Assembly (NCBI RefSeq): GCF_017347605.1
Contig: NZ_AP024484.1
Span: 1,331,501 to 1,395,500, forward strand
Length of the DNA stretch: 64,000 bases
Direction: 5' to 3'
Source of the DNA: Prevotella herbatica
GTDB lineage: Bacteria > Bacteroidota > Bacteroidia > Bacteroidales > Bacteroidaceae
In this document: positions 8,187 through 16,034 of the stretch, piece by piece
How positions within the stretch are numbered: position 1 is the first letter of the stretch
How the letters are laid out: every line of letters starts with the position of its first letter
Program-made: the position numbers and the translations under genes
Notes under the pieces: model-generated
Databases searched by the model: none
What the model was told of the DNA's origin: nothing
What the model saw: the letters and a program-made list of their open reading frames with translations, nothing else

Positions 8187-9949
8187 TGACAAGACAATTT
8201 GATCTGAAATCATATCTCGATGAGATATATTCAGAATTTCCAGAGTCCAATCATCAACCGATTATTGGACTCACTGCTAATTATAGTGACTTAGATGCCA
8301 CTATACGTAGTGCATATTATAAACAAATAGTAAAAGCTGGCGGAACTCCTCTTATTATTCCACCGATAGCAGACAAAAATGTTATAATAAACACCCTAGA
8401 ACATATTGATGCTCTTGTGCTCACTGGTGGTGCTGATTACAATCCGTTGTGGGCTGGAGAACAGCCGATAAAGGAACTACATAATATAAATAAGGAACGC
8501 GATTTAGCGGAACTCATCATAACACGATTAGCTTACAATCGCCAAATACCGATGCTTGGAATATGTCGTGGCATACAAACGCTTGCCATGGCTCTTGATG
8601 GAAGAGTTGAACAAGACATAGAAAATCCTTTGGTGAATGAAGATAAATCACTTAAAAAACATATAAAACATTCACAGGATGCAGATAGGTCTGAACCTAC
8701 ACATGTCGTAAATATACAAGACAACAGTGTGCTTTCTGATATATATGGAAACAGTGCGTTTGTTAACACATTTCACCATCAAGCTGTTGCTGCTCCTGGT
8801 AACAAATTCCATGTTGTCGCAACTTCTCCAGATGGAGTTATTGAGGCTATTGAAAGTTGTGAATACAAATCCATAATAGGTGTTCAATGGCATCCAGAGT
8901 GGCTTGGCGATGAAGGATTAAAGTTGTTTGATTGGCTTGTAAAACGCGGTGATGAATTTAATAGAGCAAAACAACTGCATAACAAGATTCTTACTCTTGA
9001 CTCTCATTGCGACACTCCAATGTTTTTCCCTCAGGGTGTAAAATTCGACCATCGCGACCCACGCATACTTTATGATCTTCATAAAATGTATGAGGGACAT
9101 CAAGATGCCGTAACAATGGTTGCATATTTACCACAAAAGCCAAAACCAGGAGAAATTCCAGCAGGGATGTCTCCAAAACAATACGCAGATAGCATATTCA
9201 ATCAGATTGACGATATAATAGCAGCAAAGAGCAATTACGTTTCATTAGCTCGTACTTCTGATGATCTTTATCGTAACAAGGCTGAAGGTCGCAAGAGTAT
9301 AATGATTGGTATAGAAAATGGTTTGGCTATTGAAAACAACATAGAGAATATTGAACATTTTGCAAAACGAGGTGTTACTTATATAACATTGTGCCACAAT
9401 GGAGACAATGACATTTGTGATAGCGCACGTGGCAAAAACACTCATGGTGGCGTAAGTGAATTCGGAGAAAAGGTAATAAAAGAAATGAACCGACTAGGTG
9501 TCATGGTAGACCTAAGCCATGGTGGTGAAAAAAGCTTCTATGATGCACTCGAGATCAGTTCAATGCCTATTGTTTGTAGCCATAGCAACAGCAAAGCATT
9601 ATGTGATGTGCCAAGAAATCTTACCGACGACCAGATGCGTGCCTTGGCAGCAAAAGGAGGAGTAGCACAAGTCACTATGTATCATGGTTTCTTGCGTAAA
9701 GAAGGTGAGGCTAGTATTCTTGATGCAATAGCGCATCTTGAACACGCTATTGATATAATGGGAATTGAACACGTAGGTATTGGTACAGATTTCGATGGTG
9801 ACGGTGGAATAGCAGGTTTGGCAGATGCTTCCGAACTAATCAATTTCACGACAATGCTACTACGCCGCAAATACAAAGAAGAAGACATACGAAGTATATG
9901 GGGGAGCAACTGGCTTAGAGTAATGGATATAGTTCAGCAACATAAATAA
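8186..9949 (+). CDS. fusion of C26 class I amidotransferase and M19 dipeptidase
   Basis: Two complete enzymes occur in 587 residues. Residues about 24-255 form a class I glutamine-amidotransferase/gamma-glutamyl hydrolase domain (family C26, PuuD-like) with nucleophile Cys127 in LGICRG and the His236/Glu238 pair in QWHPEW. Residues about 265-585 form a renal-type membrane dipeptidase (M19). Its zinc ligands look intact: His274 and Asp276 (DSHCDT), bridging Glu377 (GIENG), His445 (DLSHGG) and His466 (CSHSN); His404 (TLCHNGDND) fits the conserved substrate-side His. No signal peptide is visible, so action in the cytoplasm is likely. The chain could cleave a gamma-glutamyl amide and then a dipeptide; that coupling is inferred. 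Confidence 0.9.
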   Translation: MTRQFDLKSYLDEIYSEFPESNHQPIIGLTANYSDLDATIRSAYYKQIVKAGGTPLIIPPIADKNVIINTLEHIDALVLTGGADYNPLWAGEQPIKELHNINKERDLAELIITRLAYNRQIPMLGICRGIQTLAMALDGRVEQDIENPLVNEDKSLKKHIKHSQDADRSEPTHVVNIQDNSVLSDIYGNSAFVNTFHHQAVAAPGNKFHVVATSPDGVIEAIESCEYKSIIGVQWHPEWLGDEGLKLFDWLVKRGDEFNRAKQLHNKILTLDSHCDTPMFFPQGVKFDHRDPRILYDLHKMYEGHQDAVTMVAYLPQKPKPGEIPAGMSPKQYADSIFNQIDDIIAAKSNYVSLARTSDDLYRNKAEGRKSIMIGIENGLAIENNIENIEHFAKRGVTYITLCHNGDNDICDSARGKNTHGGVSEFGEKVIKEMNRLGVMVDLSHGGEKSFYDALEISSMPIVCSHSNSKALCDVPRNLTDDQMRALAAKGGVAQVTMYHGFLRKEGEASILDAIAHLEHAIDIMGIEHVGIGTDFDGDGGIAGLADASELINFTTMLLRRKYKEEDIRSIWGSNWLRVMDIVQQHK

Positions 9950-9979
9950 CAAATGCCCGCATATTAACATTATTATATT

Positions 9980-11020
9980 ATGAGAAAATATATGAAAATC
10001 GCGATAGGATTGGCTGTTGCAGCCGCTTTAGGAGGCAGTGCTTACTATTATAAGAGCGCTAACAATCAAATTTCAGACATTAATACGACTGAGGAAATAG
10101 AGAAAGTACAACCTGTTGGTCCATCATTCAATGCTGATAGCGCATATGCATATACTAAAGCACAGTGTGATTTCGGAACCAGAAACATGAATAGTGAAGG
10201 ACATGATCGTTGCGCAAAATGGATTATAGCTAAATTTAAACAATATGGCTGTAAGGTTGAAAGTCAAAAAGCTAATCTTAAAGGCTATGATGGCACAACG
10301 CTTAAAAGTCAGAATATCATTGCGAAGATAAATCCAGAAGCTACTACACGTATTCTAATCTGCGCTCATTGGGATAGTCGACCTTGGGCTGATAATGATC
10401 CAGACAAGGCTAACTGGAAGAAACCAATTATGGCAGCGAACGATGCTGCAAGCGGTGTTGCTGTAATGATAGAATTAGCACGCTTATTAGATAGTCAGAA
10501 AGGCAAGAAAGGAGCACTTAATTCACAATTCGGAATCGATTTCGTATGCTTTGATGCTGAAGACTGGGGAACTCCTCAATGGGCTGATGTTAAAGATGAC
10601 GGCAGTAGCTGGGCTCTTGGTGCACAATACTGGAGCAAGAACTTACCACAAGGTTATGAAGCACGTTATGGCATTCTGTTAGATATGGTCGGCGGCGTAG
10701 GTGCACAGTTCTATCAAGAAGGCATGTCAAAGCAATATGCTCCTGAGATTGTTAATAAGGTTTGGAAGGCCGCACGCCAAGTTGGTTTCGGCTCATCCTT
10801 CCCAAATAGTGATGGAGGTATGATTACTGATGACCACATTCCTGTAAATCAAGATGCAAAGATTCCTACAATAGATATTATTCCATATTATCCAAATTGC
10901 CAACAAAGCAGTTTTGGACCTACATGGCACACTTTGGCTGATAATATGGATAATATTGACAAAAACACATTGAAGGCTGTTGGACAAACTCTAGTCCAAG
11001 TACTTTGGTCTGAACGTTAA
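9980..11020 (+). CDS. type II glutaminyl-peptide cyclotransferase (M28-like)
   Basis: The 346-residue protein has a hydrophobic N-terminal segment (about residues 6-25) acting as signal anchor. The body is the M28/glutaminyl cyclase fold: AHWDSRPW at about 129-136, Asp155 in NDAASG, Glu194 in FDAEDWG, Asp286 within DDHIP and His317 in WHTLADN. The WHT..DN..N(I/L)D pattern and the Trp after the acidic pair resemble animal-type glutaminyl cyclases, which convert N-terminal Gln to pyroglutamate. Bacteroidota exports are often Gln-initial after signal cleavage, as several proteins in this window would be, so a role in maturing envelope proteins is plausible. An M28 aminopeptidase is the alternative call. 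It lies 30 bp after the dipeptidase fusion. Confidence 0.85.
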   Translation: MRKYMKIAIGLAVAAALGGSAYYYKSANNQISDINTTEEIEKVQPVGPSFNADSAYAYTKAQCDFGTRNMNSEGHDRCAKWIIAKFKQYGCKVESQKANLKGYDGTTLKSQNIIAKINPEATTRILICAHWDSRPWADNDPDKANWKKPIMAANDAASGVAVMIELARLLDSQKGKKGALNSQFGIDFVCFDAEDWGTPQWADVKDDGSSWALGAQYWSKNLPQGYEARYGILLDMVGGVGAQFYQEGMSKQYAPEIVNKVWKAARQVGFGSSFPNSDGGMITDDHIPVNQDAKIPTIDIIPYYPNCQQSSFGPTWHTLADNMDNIDKNTLKAVGQTLVQVLWSER

Positions 11021-11667
11021 AGTTGTCCAGCCTCAACCATTAATACGACTCTTTCGGTTAGCCTGTCTACTCCGTTAGGGTCGTATTTTTTTGCAAGACT
11101 AGCACCGAATGTCCACGCAAAAGCCTGATAGAATCCTGCACGCACAGGACCAAGAATAGCCTGAAGTGCACCGTAAGCAGAACTTCCACATTCACGATAA
11201 ACAAGTTTTATCAATAACTTACCTTGTGCATAAGTAAGCTTTTTCATTCTTGGAGAATATTCTTTCTTTATACTTTCCTCAACATATTTAAGATGCTTGT
11301 CACGAGCTTTTTTATTTGGAAGAGTCTGTAAATACTCGTATGTTTCAACAATAATTTGGTTCACCTCCTTTGCTATAGGCAACACTTTCTTGACATTCAT
11401 AACAAGAATATTGTATGCAGCACGTTGTTTAGGGTCATTAAAAACAGGCTGTGGAAAAACATATATATTATTTAACTCCACATATTGTATTGAATCGCCT
11501 CCCATAAGCACTTTACCGACCTTCACCATTGGCACAAAAGTTGGATTATCCATGTCTACCTTCATATCTTCAGGGTTAACATGTCCAGGTCTGTCATTGC
11601 CTATTTGGGCATTAGCACTCAGTGCAGATATGACAAACATAAATACTATGAGTAATCTACTTTTCAT
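11017..11667 (-). CDS. DUF4294 domain-containing exported protein
   Basis: I place the start at 11667, giving 216 residues beginning MKSRLLIVFMF with a signal peptide that ends SANAQ. The frame is open further upstream, but a promoter box at 11675-11682 lies inside that extension, so the longer form cannot be transcribed from it. The mature part matches DUF4294: a YVELNNIYVFPQP entry, then a helical region with the repeated Tyr and basic residues typical of the family (KKLTYAQGKLLIKLV). No catalytic motif is known. The last four bases overlap the end of the convergent glutaminyl cyclase gene. Confidence 0.85.
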   Translation of the reverse strand: MKSRLLIVFMFVISALSANAQIGNDRPGHVNPEDMKVDMDNPTFVPMVKVGKVLMGGDSIQYVELNNIYVFPQPVFNDPKQRAAYNILVMNVKKVLPIAKEVNQIIVETYEYLQTLPNKKARDKHLKYVEESIKKEYSPRMKKLTYAQGKLLIKLVYRECGSSAYGALQAILGPVRAGFYQAFAWTFGASLAKKYDPNGVDRLTERVVLMVEAGQL

Positions 11668-11674
11668 AACAGCG

Positions 11675-11682
11675 CAAAAGTA
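11675..11682 (-). promoter_or_regulatory. -7 element of the DUF4294 gene
   Basis: The minus strand reads TACTTTTG, matching TAnnTTTG, only 8 bp before the chosen start codon, giving a very short leader. It decides the start of the DUF4294 gene. Confidence 0.5.
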
Positions 11683-11720
11683 ATTATATTTTTGCATACG
11701 AAGAAATAAATTCCATTTAA

Positions 11721-11752
11721 TTTGTTTAATTGACCTATTTAGGCTAATTTTG
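11721..11752 (+). promoter_or_regulatory. promoter of the helix-hairpin-helix barrel gene
   Basis: TTTG at 11721-11724 and TAATTTTG at 11745-11752 are separated by 20 bp. Transcription should start near 11756, leaving a leader of about 33 nt. Confidence 0.7.
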
Positions 11753-11788
11753 CAATGCTTAACAACAGCTAAAACATAAGATACAACC

Positions 11789-13798
11789 GTGAAAAAAGTA
11801 TTAAGATATATTTTTCTTATCACATCTATTACCTATTCTACAGCTTTAGATGCACAAAACGAACAGAGTTGGGAAGAATGCTATGATGAAATTCATTCTA
11901 TGGACGGACAAGAAGATATTAACACAGAAGCAGACTATGACGTTCTAAGCGAACTAACTTCGCACCCTATAAATATCAATGCCGCAACGCGTGAAGATCT
12001 TGAGCGCATTCCTTTCCTAAGCAGTCAGCAAGTGGAATCTATTATGGAATACATGTATAAATACCATACGATGCAAAGTTTAGGTGAACTCCATATGATT
12101 ACAGATCTTGATGATGTATACGCACGCCTATTATCATATTTCTTATACATCGGTAATCCGCCAGAAAAAGGTTTACCAACTATTGGTGAAATTTTGAAAT
12201 ATGGAAAAAATGAAATAGTAGCCACTGCTAATATACCAACATATAAACGTGACGGATATACGAACGGTGATTACCAAGGAAACAATATAAAACATTGGTT
12301 TCGTTATACATTCAGTTTCGGAAATATGCTGAAATTTGGTTTTACTTGTGCCCAGGATGCTGGAGAACCTTTTTTCAAGGGGAAAAACAAACTTGGATAT
12401 GATTATTGTTCATATTATGTAATGCTTCGAAATATAGGCAAGTTAAAATCTCTGGCTTTAGGAAGATACAGGTTAAGATTCGGAATGGGACTGGTTATAA
12501 ATAATGATTACAGCTTTGGAAAGTTGGCAACACTTCAAACTCTTGGGCGTTCATCTAACAGTATCCGTGAACATTCTTCACGTTCAGAAGCTAATTACAT
12601 GCAAGGAGCAGCTGCAACAATCAATATAGCAAAAGGACTTGATATTACAGGATTTGTATCATATAGGGATATAGACGCTACACTAAACAAGGATTCACTT
12701 AACACTATTGCCACTATTACAGGTAATGGATACCACCGCACTGTGTCAGAAATAACCAGAAAGCACAATACATCGATCTTTGCAGGAGGTGGAAACATGA
12801 GGTATTTTAGCAATGGTTTCCACATCGGCATGTCTGCAATATATTCATCACTAAACAGAGAATTACGTCCAGACACAGCACGAATATACAAGCGATGGTC
12901 AGCAACTGGCACAAAATTTTGGAATGCCGGAATAGACTATGGCTATATTTGCGGTAAATTTTCTTTCAATGGAGAAACGGCGACAGGCGACAGCCATGCT
13001 ATTGCCACAATCAACAGCTTGAGTTATAAGTTACTTAGCAATCTGCAAATTATGGCATTACAGAGATTCTACTCATATCGATATTACGGAATGTATGCAA
13101 ACAGTTTTTGTGATGCAGGAAGTATACAGGACGAGAGTGGAATATATTGTGGCATAAGCTGGAACGCAAGTAAACATACGACAATAATGATGTATACTGA
13201 TTATGCATATTTCGCATGGCCAAAATATATGCAGAGTTTTCCAGAAACGTATTCTTTAGACAACATGATTCAATTGCTTTACAATAAAAAACACTTTTCA
13301 CTTCTTGCACGTTACAGATTAAAGATAAAGCAACGAGACAATATGAATAAGACCGCCCTAGACAATGTTAACGAGCATCGTGGGCGTTTACAATTAGGAT
13401 ATATTATAAAAAATATTCAATGCCGTTCACAAGCAGATATAGTCTATTCACGACAAAGGACAGAAAGTATGGGGTACATGATTTCAGAAAGCGTATTATA
13501 CAAATATCATTGGATCAATGCCGCCGCAAACATCGGATACTTTCACACAGCTGATTATCAGAGCAGAGTATATGCTTACGAACGTGGAGTAATGTATAAT
13601 TTCAGTTTCCCGGCATTCTCAGGTGAAGGTATACGATATTCCATAAACTTGCGCGCCGATATAAACAAAAACATCATGATGATTACAAAAGTAGGATGCA
13701 CAGATTATCTGGATCGTTCTACCATTTCAAGTGGTCCACAACAGATACATGGTAGCAGTCAGACAGATATAGACTTACAGCTTAGATATAAATTTTAG
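11789..13798 (+). CDS. helix-hairpin-helix protein with C-terminal beta-barrel
   Basis: The 669-residue protein has a signal peptide (about residues 1-22, ending LDAQ), so the mature form starts near a Gln/Asn. Residues about 55-115 hold ComEA-like helix-hairpin-helix units (ININAATREDLERIPFLS, then LGELHMITDLDD). The remaining 500 residues are rich in alternating aromatic strands and end in LQLRYKF with a terminal Phe, the outer-membrane beta-barrel signature. HhH motifs usually contact DNA, but this arrangement is common among Bacteroidota outer-membrane proteins of unknown function. DNA uptake is one possibility and is not demonstrated by the sequence. Confidence 0.8.
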   Translation: MKKVLRYIFLITSITYSTALDAQNEQSWEECYDEIHSMDGQEDINTEADYDVLSELTSHPININAATREDLERIPFLSSQQVESIMEYMYKYHTMQSLGELHMITDLDDVYARLLSYFLYIGNPPEKGLPTIGEILKYGKNEIVATANIPTYKRDGYTNGDYQGNNIKHWFRYTFSFGNMLKFGFTCAQDAGEPFFKGKNKLGYDYCSYYVMLRNIGKLKSLALGRYRLRFGMGLVINNDYSFGKLATLQTLGRSSNSIREHSSRSEANYMQGAAATINIAKGLDITGFVSYRDIDATLNKDSLNTIATITGNGYHRTVSEITRKHNTSIFAGGGNMRYFSNGFHIGMSAIYSSLNRELRPDTARIYKRWSATGTKFWNAGIDYGYICGKFSFNGETATGDSHAIATINSLSYKLLSNLQIMALQRFYSYRYYGMYANSFCDAGSIQDESGIYCGISWNASKHTTIMMYTDYAYFAWPKYMQSFPETYSLDNMIQLLYNKKHFSLLARYRLKIKQRDNMNKTALDNVNEHRGRLQLGYIIKNIQCRSQADIVYSRQRTESMGYMISESVLYKYHWINAAANIGYFHTADYQSRVYAYERGVMYNFSFPAFSGEGIRYSINLRADINKNIMMITKVGCTDYLDRSTISSGPQQIHGSSQTDIDLQLRYKF

Positions 13799-13823
13799 GT
13801 ATAATAATGTAAATATGATGTCC

Positions 13824-13859
13824 TAAATTTGCAAATCTGACTAGAACTTCGTAATTTCG
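13824..13859 (+). promoter_or_regulatory. promoter region of the deacetylase-GT2-GtrA operon
   Basis: TTTG at 13828-13831 is followed after 20 bp by TAATTTCG at 13852-13859, one mismatch from consensus. The first TTTG is itself part of a TAAATTTG box at 13824-13831, so two starts are possible. Confidence 0.5.
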
Positions 13860-13882
13860 CAACGCAATATAATATCATTGCT

Positions 13883-14662
13883 ATGATTTTACTAAGTTTT
13901 GACACAGAAGAATTTGACGTGCCCCGCGAGCATGGGGTTGAGTATTCATTAGAAGAAGGTATGAAAGTTTCCATTTTTGGAACAAACAGAATCCTTGATA
14001 CACTTAAAACAAATAACGTAAAAGCCACATTTTTCTGTACTGGAAATTTCGCTGAAAATGCTCCCGAAGTTATTAAACGCATCATTGATGAAGGCCACGA
14101 AGTGGCTTGTCATGGTGTAGACCATTGGCGTCCGAATGCTAACGACGTTTTCCGTTCAAAGGAAATTGTTGAGCGCGTTTCGGGTGTCAAGACTAGAGGA
14201 TATCGCCAACCGCGAATGTTCCCTGTCTCTGATGACGACATAGAAAATGCAGGATTTGAATATAATTCATCACTCAATCCAGCATTTATCCCAGGAAGAT
14301 ACATACATCTGAACACTCCACGCACATATTTCATGCGCAAAGGTGTAATGGAGATACCAGCATCTGTAACTCCGATTATACGCTTTCCACTATTCTGGCT
14401 TGCACTACACAATTTACCAGAAAGCATATATTATTGGATGACTGACAGAGTATTAAAGCACGACGGATATTTCGTCACATATTTCCACCCTTGGGAGTTT
14501 TACGAACTGAAGCAACATCCAGAATTCAAAATGCCATTTATCATTAAGAATCACAGTGGACTGCAGATGGCGCAGCGATTGGACAAATTAATAAAACACC
14601 TTAAAAACAAGAATGAGGAGTTTATTACGTTCAGTGAATTTGTAGAAAGGAAAAAAGTATGA
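13883..14662 (+). CDS. polysaccharide deacetylase (CE4-type, DUF3473-like C-terminus)
   Basis: The protein has 259 residues. LLSFDTEEFD near the N-terminus supplies the catalytic and metal-binding acids, CHGVDHW near residues 75-80 the two metal His residues, and GYRQPRMF the following substrate-side motif. FVTYFHPWEF near 200 is typical of the DUF3473 extension found in sugar-N-deacetylases of polysaccharide clusters. No signal peptide is present, so it probably acts on a lipid-linked or nucleotide-linked sugar at the cytoplasmic face, as ArnD-like enzymes do. The stop overlaps the next start (ATGA), coupling it to the DPM-like glycosyltransferase. Confidence 0.88.
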   Translation: MILLSFDTEEFDVPREHGVEYSLEEGMKVSIFGTNRILDTLKTNNVKATFFCTGNFAENAPEVIKRIIDEGHEVACHGVDHWRPNANDVFRSKEIVERVSGVKTRGYRQPRMFPVSDDDIENAGFEYNSSLNPAFIPGRYIHLNTPRTYFMRKGVMEIPASVTPIIRFPLFWLALHNLPESIYYWMTDRVLKHDGYFVTYFHPWEFYELKQHPEFKMPFIIKNHSGLQMAQRLDKLIKHLKNKNEEFITFSEFVERKKV

Positions 14663-15609
14663 TAAAATTAGCGACAGTTTCTCCATGCTATAACGAAGAA
14701 CCAGTTTTAGAAGATTCCGTAAAAAAACTCACAGAGTTTTTCGATGGTCTTGTCGCAAAGGGGAAAATATCAAAAGACAGCATGATGGTCTTCGTCAATG
14801 ACGGTAGCAAAGACCAGACCTGGGATATCATCAGAAAGATGCATAATGAGAACCATTATGTAAAGGGTATCTCATTAGCCCACAATAGCGGACATCAAAA
14901 CGCTATCATGGCTGGAATGATGGTTGCTAAGGACTGGGCTGATGCCGTAATCACAATTGACGCAGACCTCCAAGACGATATCAATGCAATTGAGCAGATG
15001 ATTGATGACTTTGAAGAAGGTTACGACATTGTATATGGTGTGAAAGTATCACGTACAGCCGATCCATTGTTGAAGAGAATGTCGGCAGAGGCTTTCTATA
15101 AGTTACAGGATCGCATGGGTGTCAAAAGTGTTTTCAATCATGCTGATTTCCGACTGATGAGTAAACGTGCACTAGAAATGCTTGCAGAATACGATGAAAG
15201 AAATCTATATTTGCGTGGACTTATCCCATTGATAGGACTTCCGTCCTCAACTGTTGATGACACAATAAGTGAACGTCAGGCTGGTAAATCTAAATATACT
15301 CTTCGTAAGATGTTAGGGCTTGCGCTCGATGGGATAACATCGTTCTCAATAAAACCAATATATAATATCATATACATGGGAATACTCTTCCTGCTTGTAT
15401 GTGTAGGCATAGCTATTTATGTAATTCATGCTCTCATTGCCGGAACGGCCGTACACGGTTGGGCTTCACTGATGCTTTCAGTTTGGTTTGTAGGAGGAGT
15501 AATGCTTATTTCTATTGGCGTGATCGGAGTATATATTGGAAAGATATATATTGAGGTAAAACATCGTCCGCTTTATAATATTGCAGAGATACTAGGGGAT
15601 GAGGAATAA
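14659..15609 (+). CDS. GT2 polyprenyl-phosphate glycosyltransferase (DPM/ArnC/GtrB type)
   Basis: The 316-residue protein has an N-terminal GT-A domain (1 to about 225) with SPCYNEE, FVNDGSKDQT, the metal-binding DADLQDD and the acceptor-side ERQAGKSKYTL motif. Two hydrophobic spans follow at about 233-258 and 268-292. This architecture marks enzymes that move a sugar from a nucleotide onto undecaprenyl or dolichyl phosphate at the cytoplasmic face. It is coupled to the deacetylase upstream and overlaps the GtrA gene by 11 bases, the usual companion that flips such lipid-linked sugars. Confidence 0.9.
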   Translation: MIKLATVSPCYNEEPVLEDSVKKLTEFFDGLVAKGKISKDSMMVFVNDGSKDQTWDIIRKMHNENHYVKGISLAHNSGHQNAIMAGMMVAKDWADAVITIDADLQDDINAIEQMIDDFEEGYDIVYGVKVSRTADPLLKRMSAEAFYKLQDRMGVKSVFNHADFRLMSKRALEMLAEYDERNLYLRGLIPLIGLPSSTVDDTISERQAGKSKYTLRKMLGLALDGITSFSIKPIYNIIYMGILFLLVCVGIAIYVIHALIAGTAVHGWASLMLSVWFVGGVMLISIGVIGVYIGKIYIEVKHRPLYNIAEILGDEE

Positions 15610-16012
15610 ACTGCTGTCTTTCTGGAATAATCATCCTCAATGCCATAAGGATGTGGGTAGAGTATTGCGCTTTGGTGTAACAGGATCATTATCCACAGGT
15701 TTGCACTATTGTGCTTATTTACTTGCATTACTTGCTTTCAACGCAACTATATCATATACTATTGGATATGGTGTTGGTTTAGTATTCAACTATTTCATGA
15801 CAACCCATTTTACTTTCAAGGAACAAGCTTCAAAAAAGAATGCGGCAGGTTTCCTTGCAAGTCACGTAATAAATTATCTTCTTGAGATAGGACTTCTTAA
15901 TTTATTGATGTACTTTGAAATAGGCAAACAACTTGCCGGCATCATGACACTAGTTATGATTGTACCAATAAACTTTTTATTATTAAGATTTGTATTCGTG
16001 AAACTAAAATAA
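15599..16012 (+). CDS. GtrA-family membrane protein
   Basis: The 137-residue protein has four predicted transmembrane segments. The family signature VLRFGVTGSLSTGLHY leads into helix one, and FNYFMTTHFTFK closes helix two. GtrA proteins are thought to translocate polyprenyl-phosphate-linked sugars across the inner membrane. Its gene overlaps that of the DPM-like glycosyltransferase, the canonical GtrB-GtrA pairing. The final codons form one arm of a 14-bp inverted repeat around the stop codon (15988-16029). Confidence 0.88.
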   Translation: MRNKLLSFWNNHPQCHKDVGRVLRFGVTGSLSTGLHYCAYLLALLAFNATISYTIGYGVGLVFNYFMTTHFTFKEQASKKNAAGFLASHVINYLLEIGLLNLLMYFEIGKQLAGIMTLVMIVPINFLLLRFVFVKLK

Positions 16013-16029
16013 GTCTCACGAATACAAAT
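15988..16029. terminator. 14-bp inverted repeat spanning the gtrA stop codon
   Basis: ATTTGTATTCGTGA at 15988-16001 pairs perfectly with TCACGAATACAAAT at 16016-16029, with a 14-nt loop holding the last codons and stop of gtrA. It lies between convergent genes and may act as a bidirectional terminator, though a U-run is weak on the plus strand. Confidence 0.55.
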
Positions 16030-16034
16030 AACTT

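Noticed and set aside
11668..11823. 52-residue extension of the DUF4294 protein
   Set aside because: It would place the signal peptide in the middle of the protein and overlaps the divergent promoter and gene start.
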